A DNA stretch of 64,000 bases from Nocardiopsis coralli (GTDB lineage Bacteria > Actinomycetota > Actinomycetes > Streptosporangiales > Streptosporangiaceae), in assembly GCF_014892575.1 (NCBI RefSeq), contig NZ_JADBGI010000002.1, forward strand, positions 124,001-188,000, in the 5' to 3' direction. This document shows positions 1 through 13,394 of the stretch, piece after piece. A model generated the notes under the pieces. That model was not told where the DNA came from. It did not search any database and saw only the letters and a list, made by a program, of their open reading frames with translations. A program made the translations under genes and the position numbers. How positions within the stretch are numbered: position 1 is the first letter of the stretch; each line of letters starts with the position of its first letter.

Positions 1-401
1 GCGCTGTGCCGCACCAGGACGCAGCGCAGCGGCGGGGCGACGGTGAGGTCGAAGGGGGTCCGGTCCTCGTCCTCTGCGATGCGCGCGAGCTCGTCCCGGG
101 TCTCCTCGGGGGTGGCCGCGCTCAGGTCGACCGGCCGGACCGGGACGGTGGCCTCGCGCGCCACGAACTGGACTGGGCGGTCCAGGTCCTCGTACCAGAA
201 ACCGACACGCAGGTTGGGGTACCGGCTGAGCACGGTGGCCCAGGCGGCCCGCAGCCGGTCGGGGTCGAGCGGCCCGGTGAGGCCGATGGTGGTGCGCACC
301 GTGTAGACGTCGTCCCGGTCACTGCCGGCGTGGAAGAGCAGCCCTTCCTGCAACGGGGTGAGGGGGAGGACGTCCTCCAGGGCGCGCTCTGGCGAAGCCA
401 T
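1..401 (-). CDS. Nonribosomal peptide synthetase, N-terminal condensation domain (partial, runs off left edge)
   Basis: Only the first 133 codons are in the window; the gene continues beyond base 1. The ATG at 399-401 is followed by PLTPLQEGLLFHA, the opening motif of a condensation (C) domain. That form of the motif is typical of C domains that accept a D-configured donor, which fits because the NRPS just upstream ends in an epimerisation domain. It begins 49 bases after that gene's stop, so the two are probably co-transcribed and work in sequence. By inference this protein adds the next residues after D-Ser, perhaps N-hydroxyornithine made by the neighbouring monooxygenase. The rest of its modules and any thioesterase cannot be seen. 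Confidence 0.88.
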   Translation of the reverse strand, partial: MASPERALEDVLPLTPLQEGLLFHAGSDRDDVYTVRTTIGLTGPLDPDRLRAAWATVLSRYPNLRVGFWYEDLDRPVQFVAREATVPVRPVDLSAATPEETRDELARIAEDEDRTPFDLTVAPPLRCVLVRHS

Positions 402-450
402 GTCTGTCCTGTCCGTTCGGGTCGTGTGTGTCGTGCGGGGGCCGCGGGGG

Positions 451-3400
451 TCAGCGGCGTCGTCGGAGCAGGGCCTCCAGTTGGTCGACCTGACCCTGTT
501 GGAGGTCGACCATGGCGAAGTCGGAGGGTGTGTGGCCCCCGGCGCCGTCGGATCCGGTGTGGGTGACCAGGGCGCGCAGGGCCTCGAACCACCCGTCGAG
601 CAGGGCCCGTACGCGTTCCTCGTCCCAGAGCCGTTCGGCGAAGGTCCACCGGGCGCGGAGCCGCCGGCGGTCGGGGCCGTCCTCGGCCACCGCGTTGAGC
701 GCCAGGCCGTGGGTCAGGGGCAGTTTCGGTTCGAACTCCAGGGGCACGTCCCAGGTCTCCTCGGTGAGCTCCCAGTCCTTGCCCGAGGCGGAGGGCATGC
801 GGCCCAGGTAGTTGAAGAGCAGGCCCGGGCGGGGCCCTTCGGCGAGTTCGTGCGCGGTGTCCCGGTTGAGGTACCGGAGCACGCCGAAGCCCACACCCCC
901 GTCGGGCACGGCCCGCAGGATCTCCTTGACCCGCTTGAGCGCCTGACCGGCGGCGGGCCCTCCGGCCAACGCCTCGTGCACGTCCACACGGCCGGTGCCG
1001 GGGCCGCCCAGGTCGAGTCGGAGCGGGTACAGACTGGTGAACCAGCCGACGGTGCGCGAGAGGTCGGCACCCTCGACCAGGTCCTCGCGGCCGTGGCCCT
1101 CGACGTCGACCAGCAGCGGGCCGGCCGGGTGCCCGGTGCGTTCGCGCCAGGCCTGGACCGCCAGGGCGAGCGCGCTGAGCAGGACGTCGTCGGGGCGTGC
1201 GCTGTAGGCGTCGGTGACGCGGTCGAGCACGGCCTCGGTCGTGGCGGCGTCGAGCAGGCCGGTGACGGTGCGCGACGTACCCACGGTGTCCTGGCCGGGG
1301 TCGGGGGCGGGTAGGGCCTCGGTCCCGGTCCGGCCGCCGTGGTCCGCCCCGGCGAGGACACCCCGCCAGTAGGGCAGCTGGCCGGTCCAACGCGGTGTGG
1401 TGGCCGCGTCCTCCAGAGCCGACGCCCACGCCCGCAGCGGGGTTCCGGGGGCAGAGAGCTCCGGGGTGTGCCCCTCGGAGCGGGCCCGGACCGCGGCCTC
1501 CAGGTCGGGCAGGAGTACTCGCCAGGAGACCCCGTCCACGGCCAGGTGGTGGATGATCAGCAGGAGACGCCCGGTGCCCCGCTCCCCGGCGTCGAACCAG
1601 ACCGCGCGCAGGAGCACGCCCGCGTCCGCGTCCAGCTCGTGGGCGGCAGTCTCGGCCGCGCCGGCCACCTCGGCGGACGGGACACCGCCCGGAGCCGCGG
1701 GTGCGGCCACACGCCTGAGGCAGTCGGCGGCCGGGACCGATCCCGGGGGCCGGATCTCCAGCACGGGCCCGTCTGCGGACCGGTTCAGGCACAGGCGCAG
1801 GGCGTCGTGGCGGTCGAGCACGTCGGCGAGCGCGGCGGTCAGCACGTCCTGGGTCAGACCTGCTGGTGTGGCCACGACCTGGCGCTGGGTGACGGTGTCG
1901 ATGTGCTGGCCGCGCCCGAGCAGCCAGTGGCCGATCGGGGTCAGCGGGAGCTCGCCCCAGGGCGAGAGGTCCGAGCCGAAGGTCTGCGCCGCCTCCCGGC
2001 CGGGGTCGACCGGTGTGGCGGCCCGGGCCAGGGCGGCCGGGGTGCGTGCGCTGAACACGTCGGCGACCTCCAGGGCCCATCCCTCGCGGTGGAGGCGGTT
2101 GACGACCTGGATCGAGGAGATGCTGTCGCCGCCGATACGGAAGAAGTCGTCGTCCGCGCCCACCTCGGGCAGGTGCAGCACCTCGGCGTAGACGCGGCAG
2201 ACCGCCTCTTCGACGGGGGTGCCGGCCCGGCGGCCCTGTCCTGCGCCGTCCCCGAGGCCGGGGGCGGGCAGGGCGGAGCGGTCGAGCTTGCCGTTCGGGG
2301 ACAGCGGCCACTCCTCCACCGCCACCAGGACGGAGGGCACCATGTACTCGGGCAGCGCCTCGGAGACCGCCTCGCGGACCCGGGGGTAGGAGCCGTCGGG
2401 GTCCTGTTCCGGGCCGCTGATGTGGGCGACCAGGACCTGTTCGCCCGAGGCGTTCTCGGCGACCGAGGCGACCGCGCCGGTGACCCCGGGGGCGGCCGCC
2501 AGCGCGGCCTCGATCTCGCCGAGCTCGATGCGTTGGCCCCGCACCTTGACCTGGAAGTCAGATCGGCCGGCGAACTCCAGCACGCCGTCGCGGAACCGGG
2601 CCAGGTCCCCGGTCCGGTACATGCGCCCGCCCTCGGCCGAGAAGGGATCGGCGACGAAGCGCTCAGCGGTCAAGCCGAACCGGCCCCGGTAACCCCGGGC
2701 CAGCTGTGCGCCGGCCAGGTACAGGTCGCCGGCCACCCCGTCGGGCACGGGACGGAGCAGACCGTCGAGCACGTACACACGCGTGTTCCACACGGGGCGG
2801 CCGATCGGTACCGTCCCGGGCCCGGTGTCGTCGAAGGCGTCGAACCAGGTCACGTCGACCGCGGCCTCGGTCGGGCCGTAGAGGTTGAACAGCCCCGTAC
2901 GTGGCAGGGTGCGGCCGAAACGCTCGGCCGTCTCCGTGGGCAGGCCCTCCCCGGAGGCGAAGACCCTGCTCAGGCCCGTGCAGTCGGCGGCCGTGGGCTC
3001 GTCCAGGAAGACCCGCAGCATCGAGGGCACGAAGTGGCACGTGGTCACCTGCCGCTCGCGGATCACCCGCGCGAGGCGGGCCGGGTCGCGGTGGGCACCG
3101 GGCGGGGCCACCACGAGGGCGGCGCCGACACGGAAGGGCCAGAAGAACTCCCAAACCGACACGTCGAAGGCCGACGGGGTCTTCTGCAGCACACGGTCGT
3201 CCCCGCTGAGCGGGAAGCGGTGCTGCATCCAGTCCAGCCGGTTGACGATCGCCCCGTGCGAGACCCCGACCCCCTTGGGGCGGCCCGTGGAGCCCGACGT
3301 GTAGATCACGTAGGCCAGGTCGTCGGGGTGGACCGGTGCGAGGCGTTCGTCCTGGGACAGTTCCGCGCCGGAGGTGTCGGCGAGCAGTGCAGCGGTCCCG

Positions 3401-6400
3401 GGTGTGTCCAGGACCAGGAGGCCGTCGGTCCCGCCGGGGAGCGCGCCGGAGGCCTCGGGCGTGGTCACGACGGTCCGGGGCGCTGCGTCCTCCAGCACGA
3501 ATCGCAGCCGGTCCTCGGGGTGGTCCAGGTCCAGGGGGAGGTAGGCGCCGCCGGCGACCACGACCGCGTGCAGCGCGACGACCAGGTCGGCCGAGCGCGG
3601 AAGGGCCACCGCGACCACCTCGCCCGGTCCCACGCCCCGCGCGACCAGCACGCGCGCCAGCCGGTTCACCCGGGAGCGGAACTCGGCGTGGTCCAGCACC
3701 GCGCCCGAGTCGGAGTCCACCAACGCGACACGGCGGTCCCACGCGGCCGCGGCGCCGGGCAGGTCGCCCAGCAACGCGGGGGTCACGGCCGTGTCGGTGG
3801 CGTTCGCCCGCGTGAGCCGCTGTGTCTCTTCCCCGGTGCGGGGGTCGATCTCGGCGAGCGGGCGCGCGGGGTCGGCGAGCAGCGTCTCCAGCAGGTGCCC
3901 GAAGCGTTCGGCGAGCAGGTGGGCGGTTGCGGCGTCCAACAGGGCGGTGGCGTAGCGCAGTTCACCGACGAGCTCCTCCGAGCCCGGCAGTTCCACCACG
4001 GTGAACTCCAGGTCCACCTTGGCCACGTCGGTCTCGACCCGCTGGGGTTCCACACGCGCGCCGAAGAGGTCCTGCGAGCCGCCGGGTTCGCGCTGGTGGC
4101 TGAGCATGACCTGGAACAGCGGGTGCAGGCCGGGTTCGCGGGCGGGGGACGCGGCCTCGACGATCTGGTCGAAGGACAGCCCGGCGCGGGCGTAGGCGGC
4201 CGTGTCCGCGGTGCGCGCACGCTGCAGCAGGTCCTCGAAGGTCACGTCACCGGAGACGTCCATGCGCAGCGGCACGAGGTTGAGGAACAGGCCCACGAGG
4301 TCGTGTGCGGAGGTCTCGTCCCGGCCGGCGACCGGTGTGCCGACGGTGATGTCGTCGCCCGCGCCGAGGAGGTTCAGCTGGAGGGCGAGGGCGGCGTGCA
4401 GGACCATGAACTCGGTGGCCCCGTGCTTCCTGGCCAACTCGCTGATCCGGGCCGTGGTCCGCGGTGTGATGCGGAAGGGGGCCACGGCGCCCGCACCGTC
4501 GGGCTGTGCCGGGCGCGGCCGGTCGGCGGCAAGGTGCATCCGGTCGGGCGCCCCGGCCAGCGCGGTACGCCACTCCCCCGCCAGGCGCGCCGCGGCGCTG
4601 TCGGGGTCGGAGGGGGAACCGAGGCGTTCCCACTGCGCGAGGGCGTGGTCGATGTAGTCGGTCCCGCGTTCGGGCCACCGGGGGCGCTCGCCCCGGGCGC
4701 GGTGGCGGTAGGCGGTGTCCAGGTCGCGCAGGAGCGGCTGTTCGGAGCCCTCGTCGGTGGCGATGTGGTGGACGACCAGGAGCAGGACGCTCTCGTGGTC
4801 GCCGGTCCGGAAGAGGGTGGCGCGCAGGGGCACCTCGGCGGCGGTGTCGAAGGCCCGGTGGACGCGCTCCTTCATGGCGGCCACGAGGTCGCTCTCCCGT
4901 ACCTCGGCCACCTCCAACAGCTCGGGCAGGGACTCGGCCGGGAGGACGTCCTGGAAGGCCCCGTCGCCGTCGTCGGTGTACACGGTCCGCAGGGGTTCGT
5001 GCCGCAGCACGGTGTCGTGCAGGGCGAGGGCGAGCGTGTCCGCGTCGACGTCGCCGTGCAGCCGCAGGGCGACGGGCACGTTGTAGACGGGGCTGGGGCC
5101 GTTGAGCTTCTCGAGGAACCAGAGCCTGCGCTGGGCGGGCGACAGGGGCGGCCGGGCCGGGCGCGGACGGGCGGCCGGGGCGCCTCCCACCGGTTCCGCG
5201 CTGCGCAGGCGTTCGGCCAGGCCGGCGGCGGTGGCGGCCCCGAAGACGACGCGCAGGGCGATGTCGCGGCCGAAGCGGTCGCGTACCCGGTTGGCCAGGC
5301 GGGCGGCCAGCAGGGAGTGCCCGCCCAGGGAGAAGAAGTCGTCGCGGGTTCCCACGCGTTCGAGCCCGAGCACGTCCGCCATCAGGGCGCAGAGCACCTC
5401 CTCGTCGGCGTCCGCGGGTTCGTCCCCGTGGGTGTGCGCCGGGCCGAGGCCGGGTTCGGGGAGGGCCTTGCGGTCGATCTTGCGGTTCTCGGTGAGGGGG
5501 AAGGAGTCCAGCGCCACGACGGCGGCCGGGACCATGTAGTGGGGCAGCCGGTCGGCCAGGGCGGCGCGTGCGGCGCCGGTGTCGAGGGTGTGTCCCGGGG
5601 CGGGGACGGCGTAGGCCACGAGCGCGGGGCCGCCGGTGCGGTCCTCGCGTGCGACGACCACGCCCTGCCCGACCTCGGGCAGCTCTGCGAGGGCGGTCTC
5701 GATCTCGCCGAGTTCGATACGGAACCCGCGGATCTTGACCTGGTGGTCGGTGCGGCCGAGGTAGTCCAGGGCTCCGTCGGGGCGGCGGCGCACGAGGTCG
5801 CCGGTGCGGTACATGCGGCTGCCGGGCGGGCCGAAGGGGTCGGCGACGAAGCGGTCGGCGGTCAGGCCGGTGCGTCCGGCGTAGCCGCGGGCCAGACCGT
5901 GGCCGCAGATGTAGAGGTCGCCGGGGCGCCCGGTCGGCACCGGGCGCAGGGAGGGGTCGAGCACGCGCAGGCCGGTGTTGGCGAGGGGCCGGCCGATGTG
6001 CACGGCCTCGCCCGGGAGCACGGTCGTTGCGGTGGACCAGATGGTGGTCTCGGTGGGCCCGTAGAGGTTGGTCACCTCGGCGGCGCGTGCGGTGAGGTCC
6101 TGGGCCAGGTCGGGCGGCAGGGCCTCGCCGCCGACGAGGACGCGCAGCCCGTCCAGGGCGTGGGGGGCCTCGTCGGCCAGGGAGCGCCACAGCGTGGGGG
6201 TGGCCTGCATGACGGTGGCGCCGCCGTGTTCCAGGTGGGCGGCCAGGGCCCGGGGGTCGCGGGTGGTGTCGCGGTCGACGAGGTCGAGGGTCGCGCCGGA
6301 AAGGAGCGGCAGGTACACCTCGAGCAGGGAGATGTCGAAGCCGATCGTGGTGACGGCCGCCCACCGGTCGCCGGGGCCGAGGGGGACGCGTGCGCCCATG

Positions 6401-8319
6401 TCGGCGAGGAAGTTGCGCAGGCCCAGTTCCGGTACGGCCACGCCCTTGGGGCGGCCGGTGGAGCCGGAGGTGTACAGGATGTAGGCCAGCGCGTCGCCGG
6501 TCACGGGCCCGGGGGCCGGGCGTTCCTGCTCCGGGGCGGGTTCGGCGGACTCCTCGACGAGCAGCCGGGGTGTGCCCTGGGGCAGGCGGGCTCCGAGTTC
6601 CCGGTCGGTCAGGAGCGCCAGGGCGCCGGCGTCCTCGAGCATGTAGGCGATGCGGTCCGGCGGGAAGTCGGGGTCCAGGGGGAGGAAGGCGGCACCGGTC
6701 CGGGGCACGGCGACCAGGGCCGCTGCGAGGTCGGCGCCGCGGGGCAGGGCGACGGCGACGGTGCGTTCCGGGCCGGCCCCGCGTGCGCGCAGGTGCGCGG
6801 CGAGGCGGTCAGCGCGTTCGTCGAGCTCGGCGTAGGTGAGCTGCTGCCCTTCCGCGCACACGGCGACGGCCTCGGGGGCCTGGCGGGCCCGGGCGCGGAT
6901 CTGCTCGGTCACGGGGGCCGTCGGTAGGTCGCGCACGGCGGCCCGGTCGATCTCCCGGTGGGCCCGGCGTTCCTCGTCGGAGACGGTGTCCAGGTGGCCG
7001 ACGGGTGTGGTGCCGGCGGGGTCGGATCCGTTGAACCCGTCGAGGAAGCGGGAGAACTCGGCGGCGCGCCCACGCAGGTCCTCTGCGGTGTGGCCCGCGG
7101 CGTTGGCGTTGTACTCGAACCGGAGCCCGCCGGTGGCGCGGTCCGGGTGCACGGTGAGGGACAGGTCGTCGATCGGGCCCTCGGAGAGGGTGCGGGCTTC
7201 GGCTCGCACGTCGCCGAAGCGCAGGTCGTCGTCGAAGGCCTTGATGTTGATCACCGGCCCGTACAGCCCGCTCTCCCGGCCGACGAGCCCGAGGTCGCGC
7301 CGGATGTCCTCGGCGCGGTGGTTCTGGTGGGTGCGGAGTTCGCCGAGCCGCGCGCTCACCCGGCGCACGAGGTCGGCGGGGGTGCTGTCGGGGTCCACCC
7401 GCACGCGGAGCGGGAGGATGTTGACGACCATGGTGGGCACGCTGAGCGCGGCCGACCCGAGCCGGCCCATGGCGGGCACACCGATCACGACGTCGCGGTG
7501 GCCGGTGGCCCGGTGGACGTAGGCGGCGAAGGCGGCGATGAGGGCCTCGGCCCAGTTGGCGCCGGCGGCCCCGGCGACGCGGCCCAGCGCGGCGAACCCG
7601 TCCCCGCCGAGGGTGCCGTGTTCCCGGCGGCTGCCGTCGGGCGAGGCCGAGGGCACGGTGCCGAGCACGGCGGGTTCCGGGCGGCCCTCCAGCGTGCGGG
7701 TCCAGTACTCGCGGTCCCGGGCCTTGCGGTCGGAGCCGGCGTAGTCCTGCTCCTCGGCGACCACCTCGGCGAGGGTGCGGGTGCGGGGCGGCGGTGTGCT
7801 CTCCCCGTTCCCGTGGCTGTAGATCTGGGCCACGCGCCGGTTGACCATGGTGATCGCGTAGGCGTCGACGAGGATGTGGTGGTAGCGCTGGAACCACATC
7901 CAGTGGTGGTCGGCCACGCGCAGCAGCGCGAACGTGAAGAGCAGGCGGCCCGTCCCCCACACCGGGGTGGACATGCGCTCGCGCATCCACTCCTCGGCGG
8001 CTTTCCGGGGGTCGTGGGCCGAGCGCAGGTCGAGCACCTCCAGGTCCCAGGAGGGGTCCGGCCGGATCTCCTGGACGGGGGTGCCCCCGTCCTCTGCCCC
8101 GGGCGCCCCGTCCTCGGCCACGATGTGGGCCCGCAGCGTCTCGGTCTCCCGGACGGCCCGGCGCAATGCGGCCTCGAACAACGCGGGGTCGATGTCACCG
8201 GGCAGGTCGACGTACTGGCCGACGTTGTAGGCGGGGGTGCCGTGCAGGACCTGTTGGGCGTACCAGACCCCGGTCTGCGCGCCGGTCAGAGCTGTTCGTG
8301 TGGTCACCGGATCGGCCAT
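451..8319 (-). CDS. Siderophore nonribosomal peptide synthetase, C-A(Gly)-T-C-A(Ser)-T-E
   Basis: A 2622-residue two-module synthetase. C1 spans about 10-440 (HHILVDAY at 147, so the usual HHxxxDG has Ala for Gly). A1 spans about 465-960 ([11 protein letters not shown] at 616), and T1 has its phosphopantetheine Ser near 1002 (LGGHSL). C2 spans about 1055-1490 (HHIATDEGS at 1184). A2 spans about 1515-2020, T2 is GGDSI near 2066, and an epimerase spans about 2120-2600 ([10 protein letters not shown] at 2257, FNYLG at 2502). Reading the ten pocket positions by eye gives DILQLGLIW(K) for A1, the known glycine code, and DVWHFSLVD(K) for A2, the serine code of EntF. The GGDSI carrier motif is the form that precedes epimerases, so serine should leave as D-Ser. 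There is no adenylation or aryl-carrier segment before C1, so dihydroxybenzoate must arrive on a separate carrier. The gene lies between the ornithine hydroxylase and the next NRPS in one operon. Confidence 0.95.
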   Translation of the reverse strand: MADPVTTRTALTGAQTGVWYAQQVLHGTPAYNVGQYVDLPGDIDPALFEAALRRAVRETETLRAHIVAEDGAPGAEDGGTPVQEIRPDPSWDLEVLDLRSAHDPRKAAEEWMRERMSTPVWGTGRLLFTFALLRVADHHWMWFQRYHHILVDAYAITMVNRRVAQIYSHGNGESTPPPRTRTLAEVVAEEQDYAGSDRKARDREYWTRTLEGRPEPAVLGTVPSASPDGSRREHGTLGGDGFAALGRVAGAAGANWAEALIAAFAAYVHRATGHRDVVIGVPAMGRLGSAALSVPTMVVNILPLRVRVDPDSTPADLVRRVSARLGELRTHQNHRAEDIRRDLGLVGRESGLYGPVINIKAFDDDLRFGDVRAEARTLSEGPIDDLSLTVHPDRATGGLRFEYNANAAGHTAEDLRGRAAEFSRFLDGFNGSDPAGTTPVGHLDTVSDEERRAHREIDRAAVRDLPTAPVTEQIRARARQAPEAVAVCAEGQQLTYAELDERADRLAAHLRARGAGPERTVAVALPRGADLAAALVAVPRTGAAFLPLDPDFPPDRIAYMLEDAGALALLTDRELGARLPQGTPRLLVEESAEPAPEQERPAPGPVTGDALAYILYTSGSTGRPKGVAVPELGLRNFLADMGARVPLGPGDRWAAVTTIGFDISLLEVYLPLLSGATLDLVDRDTTRDPRALAAHLEHGGATVMQATPTLWRSLADEAPHALDGLRVLVGGEALPPDLAQDLTARAAEVTNLYGPTETTIWSTATTVLPGEAVHIGRPLANTGLRVLDPSLRPVPTGRPGDLYICGHGLARGYAGRTGLTADRFVADPFGPPGSRMYRTGDLVRRRPDGALDYLGRTDHQVKIRGFRIELGEIETALAELPEVGQGVVVAREDRTGGPALVAYAVPAPGHTLDTGAARAALADRLPHYMVPAAVVALDSFPLTENRKIDRKALPEPGLGPAHTHGDEPADADEEVLCALMADVLGLERVGTRDDFFSLGGHSLLAARLANRVRDRFGRDIALRVVFGAATAAGLAERLRSAEPVGGAPAARPRPARPPLSPAQRRLWFLEKLNGPSPVYNVPVALRLHGDVDADTLALALHDTVLRHEPLRTVYTDDGDGAFQDVLPAESLPELLEVAEVRESDLVAAMKERVHRAFDTAAEVPLRATLFRTGDHESVLLLVVHHIATDEGSEQPLLRDLDTAYRHRARGERPRWPERGTDYIDHALAQWERLGSPSDPDSAAARLAGEWRTALAGAPDRMHLAADRPRPAQPDGAGAVAPFRITPRTTARISELARKHGATEFMVLHAALALQLNLLGAGDDITVGTPVAGRDETSAHDLVGLFLNLVPLRMDVSGDVTFEDLLQRARTADTAAYARAGLSFDQIVEAASPAREPGLHPLFQVMLSHQREPGGSQDLFGARVEPQRVETDVAKVDLEFTVVELPGSEELVGELRYATALLDAATAHLLAERFGHLLETLLADPARPLAEIDPRTGEETQRLTRANATDTAVTPALLGDLPGAAAAWDRRVALVDSDSGAVLDHAEFRSRVNRLARVLVARGVGPGEVVAVALPRSADLVVALHAVVVAGGAYLPLDLDHPEDRLRFVLEDAAPRTVVTTPEASGALPGGTDGLLVLDTPGTAALLADTSGAELSQDERLAPVHPDDLAYVIYTSGSTGRPKGVGVSHGAIVNRLDWMQHRFPLSGDDRVLQKTPSAFDVSVWEFFWPFRVGAALVVAPPGAHRDPARLARVIRERQVTTCHFVPSMLRVFLDEPTAADCTGLSRVFASGEGLPTETAERFGRTLPRTGLFNLYGPTEAAVDVTWFDAFDDTGPGTVPIGRPVWNTRVYVLDGLLRPVPDGVAGDLYLAGAQLARGYRGRFGLTAERFVADPFSAEGGRMYRTGDLARFRDGVLEFAGRSDFQVKVRGQRIELGEIEAALAAAPGVTGAVASVAENASGEQVLVAHISGPEQDPDGSYPRVREAVSEALPEYMVPSVLVAVEEWPLSPNGKLDRSALPAPGLGDGAGQGRRAGTPVEEAVCRVYAEVLHLPEVGADDDFFRIGGDSISSIQVVNRLHREGWALEVADVFSARTPAALARAATPVDPGREAAQTFGSDLSPWGELPLTPIGHWLLGRGQHIDTVTQRQVVATPAGLTQDVLTAALADVLDRHDALRLCLNRSADGPVLEIRPPGSVPAADCLRRVAAPAAPGGVPSAEVAGAAETAAHELDADAGVLLRAVWFDAGERGTGRLLLIIHHLAVDGVSWRVLLPDLEAAVRARSEGHTPELSAPGTPLRAWASALEDAATTPRWTGQLPYWRGVLAGADHGGRTGTEALPAPDPGQDTVGTSRTVTGLLDAATTEAVLDRVTDAYSARPDDVLLSALALAVQAWRERTGHPAGPLLVDVEGHGREDLVEGADLSRTVGWFTSLYPLRLDLGGPGTGRVDVHEALAGGPAAGQALKRVKEILRAVPDGGVGFGVLRYLNRDTAHELAEGPRPGLLFNYLGRMPSASGKDWELTEETWDVPLEFEPKLPLTHGLALNAVAEDGPDRRRLRARWTFAERLWDEERVRALLDGWFEALRALVTHTGSDGAGGHTPSDFAMVDLQQGQVDQLEALLRRRR

Positions 8320-8369
8320 GGTGTGCGCTGGTTCCTCTTCGTTCGTCGATCGGCTGCTGCGGGGGCGGT

Positions 8370-9671
8370 TCAGCGGTCCGCGGTACGGGTCGCGACGGAG
8401 TCGACGATCTCGGCGACCCGGGTGGCGATGTTGGACAGCAGCGACGCGGAGACGCCGTGGGTGTGTTCGGTACCGCCCTGCAGGTAGAGGCCGCAGGTGA
8501 GGGTGTCGTCGGTGACGACCCGGTAGTCGCGGTCCACGGCGGGGCGCCCGTCGCGTGCGGTGGCCAGGCTCTCGGCGAGCCCGCCCAGGAGGGGCCGGGC
8601 GTCGGCGGGGTCGTAGCCGGTCGCGAAGACGACGTAGTGGGCGGGCAGCGGTGTCTGCTTACCGGTGACCAGGTCCTCCACGACCACGGCCACACCCTCG
8701 GGGCTCTCGGTCAGGCCGGCCACCCGTGAGGTGTTGTGCAGGTGCAGACGCTGGTTCCCATGGACCTTCTCCATGTAGTGGCGCCGGTACAGCTCACCGA
8801 TGAGGTCGGGGTCGACCACGGAGTAGTTCGTGTTGCCGTGGTAGCCCATGAGCTTGCGCTTGACGTCCTCGGGCGCGGAGTGGAAGGCGTCCACGGCCTC
8901 GGGGTCGAAGATGCGGTTGGCGAAGGGGCTGTCGTCCGAGGGGCTGTAGCCGTACCGGGACAGGACGGCGTGGACCTGGGCCCGGGGGAAGCGCTGGTGG
9001 AGGTGGTCGGCCGCCTCCGCGGCGCTCTGCCCGGCGCCCACGACCACGAAGGAGCGGGGGTCGTCCTTGGGCGATAGCTCGTTCAGGCGCGTGAGCAGGT
9101 ACTCGTTGTGCCAGATCCGCGCGGACTGCTCCACGCCCTCGGGCATGCGGGGGCGCAGGCCCGGGCCGAAGACGACGTTGCGGGCGCGCAGCACCGTGCG
9201 CTCGCCCGCGGCGTCGCGGGAGACCACGTCCAGGTGGGTGACGCGCTCACCCGAGTGCACCGGCAGGACCTCCACGACCTCCTGGCCGTAGCGGACCTGG
9301 TCCTGCACGCGGCCGGCGCACCAGGACATGTAGTCGTGGAACTCCTGGCGCAGCGGGAACAGCGTCTTGTGGTTGATGAAGTCGTGCAGGCGGTCCACGT
9401 GCTGCAGGAACGACAGGAAACTGAAGTCGCTGGAGGGGTTGCGGGTGGTGACCAGGTCCTTGAGGAAGGACACCTGCATGGTGGCGTCCTCGATGAGCAT
9501 GCCCTGGTGCCAGCCGAAGGTGTCCTGCTTCTCGAGGAAGACGGCGGACAGCTGCGGCGCTGTTCCCTGGGCGCGGCGCTCGTGCAGGGCGATGGCCAGG
9601 CCGAGGTTGGAGGGGCCGAACCCCACCCCGACGAGGTCGTGGACGGTGGGGTCTTGGTCGTTGCTGGACAC
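8370..9671 (-). CDS. L-ornithine N5-monooxygenase (siderophore hydroxamate)
   Basis: A 433-residue FAD- and NADPH-dependent N-hydroxylating monooxygenase of the SidA/PvdA/IucD family. It makes N5-hydroxyornithine, the hydroxamate precursor. The FAD motif [11 protein letters not shown] lies near the N terminus, an NADPH motif [13 protein letters not shown] in the middle and the family motif FATGY near the C terminus. I chose the GTG at 9671 because GAAGGA lies 7 bases upstream. A longer GTG start at 9722 abuts the previous stop but has no ribosome site. Its presence beside catechol genes predicts a mixed catecholate-hydroxamate siderophore. Lysine cannot be excluded as substrate from sequence alone, but ornithine is the usual one in actinobacterial NRPS loci. 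Confidence 0.92.
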   Translation of the reverse strand: MSSNDQDPTVHDLVGVGFGPSNLGLAIALHERRAQGTAPQLSAVFLEKQDTFGWHQGMLIEDATMQVSFLKDLVTTRNPSSDFSFLSFLQHVDRLHDFINHKTLFPLRQEFHDYMSWCAGRVQDQVRYGQEVVEVLPVHSGERVTHLDVVSRDAAGERTVLRARNVVFGPGLRPRMPEGVEQSARIWHNEYLLTRLNELSPKDDPRSFVVVGAGQSAAEAADHLHQRFPRAQVHAVLSRYGYSPSDDSPFANRIFDPEAVDAFHSAPEDVKRKLMGYHGNTNYSVVDPDLIGELYRRHYMEKVHGNQRLHLHNTSRVAGLTESPEGVAVVVEDLVTGKQTPLPAHYVVFATGYDPADARPLLGGLAESLATARDGRPAVDRDYRVVTDDTLTCGLYLQGGTEHTHGVSASLLSNIATRVAEIVDSVATRTADR

Positions 9672-9723
9672 GGTGGTTCCTTCGGGGTGGGGGTCGGCCC
9701 TCGGGGGCCGGAGGACGGACACG

Positions 9724-10382
9724 TCAGTTGCCGGCGGGTACCGGGGCCGCCCGGAGCGCGCCGAGGGCCTGTTCGGTGGTGAAGACGGCGCCGCACCGTC
9801 CGGCCGCGTAACGCAGGGCCGCGCGGTGCTGGTCGGGTCCGAAGTCGGCCAGGGCGTCGGCGATCATGAACGCCTGGATGTCGCGCATGAACGCGTCCGC
9901 GGCGGTGAGCTGGCAGCCGATGTGGGCGTAGACGCCGGTGACGACGATCTGGTCGCGTCCCTGGGCGGCCATGCGTTCGGCCAGGTCGGTCTGGGCGAAC
10001 GCGCTGTAGCGCCACTTGGTGAGCAGCAGGTCGTCCTGTTCGGGGGCGAGGTCGGGCACGATCTCGGTGTGTTCGTCCACGGCCCGCATGCCCCCGCCCC
10101 AGAAGTCGACCTCGAGGCCGCGCTGTTCGGAGGTCATGTCCCCGGGCTTGGCGGTGTAGACGACCGGGACCCCGGCGGCGCGGCAGGCGGTGAGCAGGGC
10201 GGCGATGTTGGCGGTGGCCCCGGCCACGGGCTGGGCGCCCTCGGGGTAGGCGCGCAGGAAGTAGCGCTGCATGTCGTGCACGAGCAGGACCGCGCGGGCC
10301 GGGTCGACGGTCCAGGGGGCGCGGTTGTCGGGGAGCTCGTCGGCGGTGGGCAGCGGGTAGGGGTCGATGGTGGGCAGGGCCA

Positions 10383-10383
<1 letters not shown>
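9724..10383 (-). CDS. dhbB: Isochorismatase (2,3-dihydro-2,3-dihydroxybenzoate synthase), no aryl carrier domain
   Basis: A 219-residue isochorismatase-fold hydrolase that removes pyruvate from isochorismate to give 2,3-dihydro-2,3-dihydroxybenzoate. The family sites are visible: Asp in LLVHDMQRYF, Lys in LLTKWRYSAF and Cys in YAHIGCQ. EntB and DhbB are about 285-310 residues because they carry a C-terminal aryl carrier domain. This protein stops right after the hydrolase domain, with no GGDS-type carrier motif. A stand-alone carrier must therefore be encoded elsewhere. The start ATG overlaps the dhbE stop (TGATG), indicating translational coupling. Confidence 0.9.
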
Positions 10384-12086
<1,703 letters not shown>

Positions 12087-12088
12087 GT

Positions 12089-13249
12089 TCAGGCGGTTCC
12101 GTCCACTCCGAGGGCCAGCAGCAGGGTGCGCAGCTTGTCCGAGGTCTCGGCCAGTTCGGCCTCCGGTTCGGACTCGGGCATCACGCCTCCGCCCGCGTAG
12201 AGGTCGAGGGAACGCCCGGCCACGTCGGCGCAGCGGATCGTCACGACCCACTCCCCGTCGCCGGCGGCGTCGGTGTAGCCGACCGCACCGGTGTAGAAGC
12301 CGCGGTCGAAGGGCTCCAGGCCGGTGATGGTGTCGAAGGCCCGGCCGGTGGGGCTGCCGCAGACGGCCGGCGTGGGGTGCAGGTCGGCGGCGAGCCGGTG
12401 CGCGGGCACGTCGGGGTCGGTGAGTTCCCCGCTGATCCGGGTGGACAGGTGCCACATGGTGGCGGTCCTGACCAGTTCGGGTTCGGTGGGCACCGTGAGG
12501 TTGCGGCAGTGGGGGGACAGCGCGTCGGCGACCGCGTCGACCACGACGGCGTGTTCGTGGCGGTCCTTGGACGAGGTGAGCAGGCCGACCGCGCGCCGCT
12601 GGTCCTTGGTGGCATCGGCGCTGCGCGGCGCCGATCCGGCGAGCGGGTTGGACTCCACGCGCCCGCCGCGCTTGGAGACGAGGAGTTCGGGGCTGGCGCC
12701 CAGGAGGGTGCGCACCCCGTCACCGCGTTCGGGCAGGTTGGTGGCGAAGACGAAGGCGGTGGGGTCGCGGCGCAGGAGGTTGGCCAGCACGGTGGCCACG
12801 TCGACGTCCTCGGTGCTCTGCGCACGCAGGCAGCGGGCGAGCACGACCTTGCGCAGCCCCGGGTCCTCGGCCATGGCCTTGACGGCGCGCTCGACGGCGG
12901 CCACGTGCGCCTCGGGTTCGGGGTGCGCGGTCAGGCTCCACGTGCCGGCCAGGGCGTCCCAGCGGGTGTTGGCGGCGCTCTCCCGGGACGGGGACGGCGA
13001 CCACTGGACGGTCTCGGGCACGACCACGTGGGCGGGCCGGGTGGCGTCGAAGGGGACCGCGCCCACGGCGACGGCGTTCCCCCCGGCCTCGGCGAGGACG
13101 GCGGGGATGTCGTCGAGCCGGTCGGCGGTGGCGAGCGCACCGGTCCCGTGGAGGGCCGTGGTGGAGGTGGAGAAGAACGAGTCCCCCGGCCGGTAGGCCG
13201 TGAGGAGGTCGTCCGCTGTGGCAGCGGGGGCGACGGTGCGCTGGGGCAT
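12089..13249 (-). CDS. dhbC: Isochorismate synthase
   Basis: A 386-residue chorismate-binding enzyme that converts chorismate to isochorismate, the first committed step to 2,3-dihydroxybenzoate. The C-terminal half carries the conserved run of this superfamily: [43 protein letters not shown] and FYTGAVGY. The length matches DhbC/EntC rather than the larger MenF-like or salicylate synthases. An AAAGG lies about 10 bases before the ATG. It is the second gene of the operon, following the repeat-bearing 3' end of dhbA. Confidence 0.94.
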   Translation of the reverse strand: MPQRTVAPAATADDLLTAYRPGDSFFSTSTTALHGTGALATADRLDDIPAVLAEAGGNAVAVGAVPFDATRPAHVVVPETVQWSPSPSRESAANTRWDALAGTWSLTAHPEPEAHVAAVERAVKAMAEDPGLRKVVLARCLRAQSTEDVDVATVLANLLRRDPTAFVFATNLPERGDGVRTLLGASPELLVSKRGGRVESNPLAGSAPRSADATKDQRRAVGLLTSSKDRHEHAVVVDAVADALSPHCRNLTVPTEPELVRTATMWHLSTRISGELTDPDVPAHRLAADLHPTPAVCGSPTGRAFDTITGLEPFDRGFYTGAVGYTDAAGDGEWVVTIRCADVAGRSLDLYAGGGVMPESEPEAELAETSDKLRTLLLALGVDGTA

Positions 13250-13343
13250 GCGTGGGGGCCTTTCTGTGTTCGTGGCACGCGCGTGCGGTGCGAGGTGAGG
13301 CGGGGCCGCGTGGGGGGACTGCCGGGATCGGCGGAGGGGCGGA

Positions 13344-13394
13344 CTCAGCGCAGGGTGGCGCTCAGCGCAGGGTGGCGCTCAGCGCAGGGTGGCG
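13344..13394. repeat. Three perfect tandem copies of a 17-bp unit at the 3' end of dhbA
   Basis: The unit CTCAGCGCAGGGTGGCG occurs at 13344-13360, 13361-13377 and 13378-13394 without a mismatch. The last copy contains the real dhbA stop codon (TCA at 13379 on the plus strand) and the codons for its final residues ATLR. The other two copies are downstream duplications. Because 17 is not a multiple of three, each copy repeats the gene end in a different frame. Confidence 0.97.

Noticed and set aside
1339..6927. A plus-strand reading frame of 1862 codons
   Set aside because: It is antisense to the NRPS, which has full domain motifs. The product is low-complexity Gly/Arg/Val-rich sequence typical of GC-rich shadow frames.
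13344..13394. CRISPR-like repeat
   Set aside because: The 17-bp units are directly tandem with no spacers and no cas genes are present.
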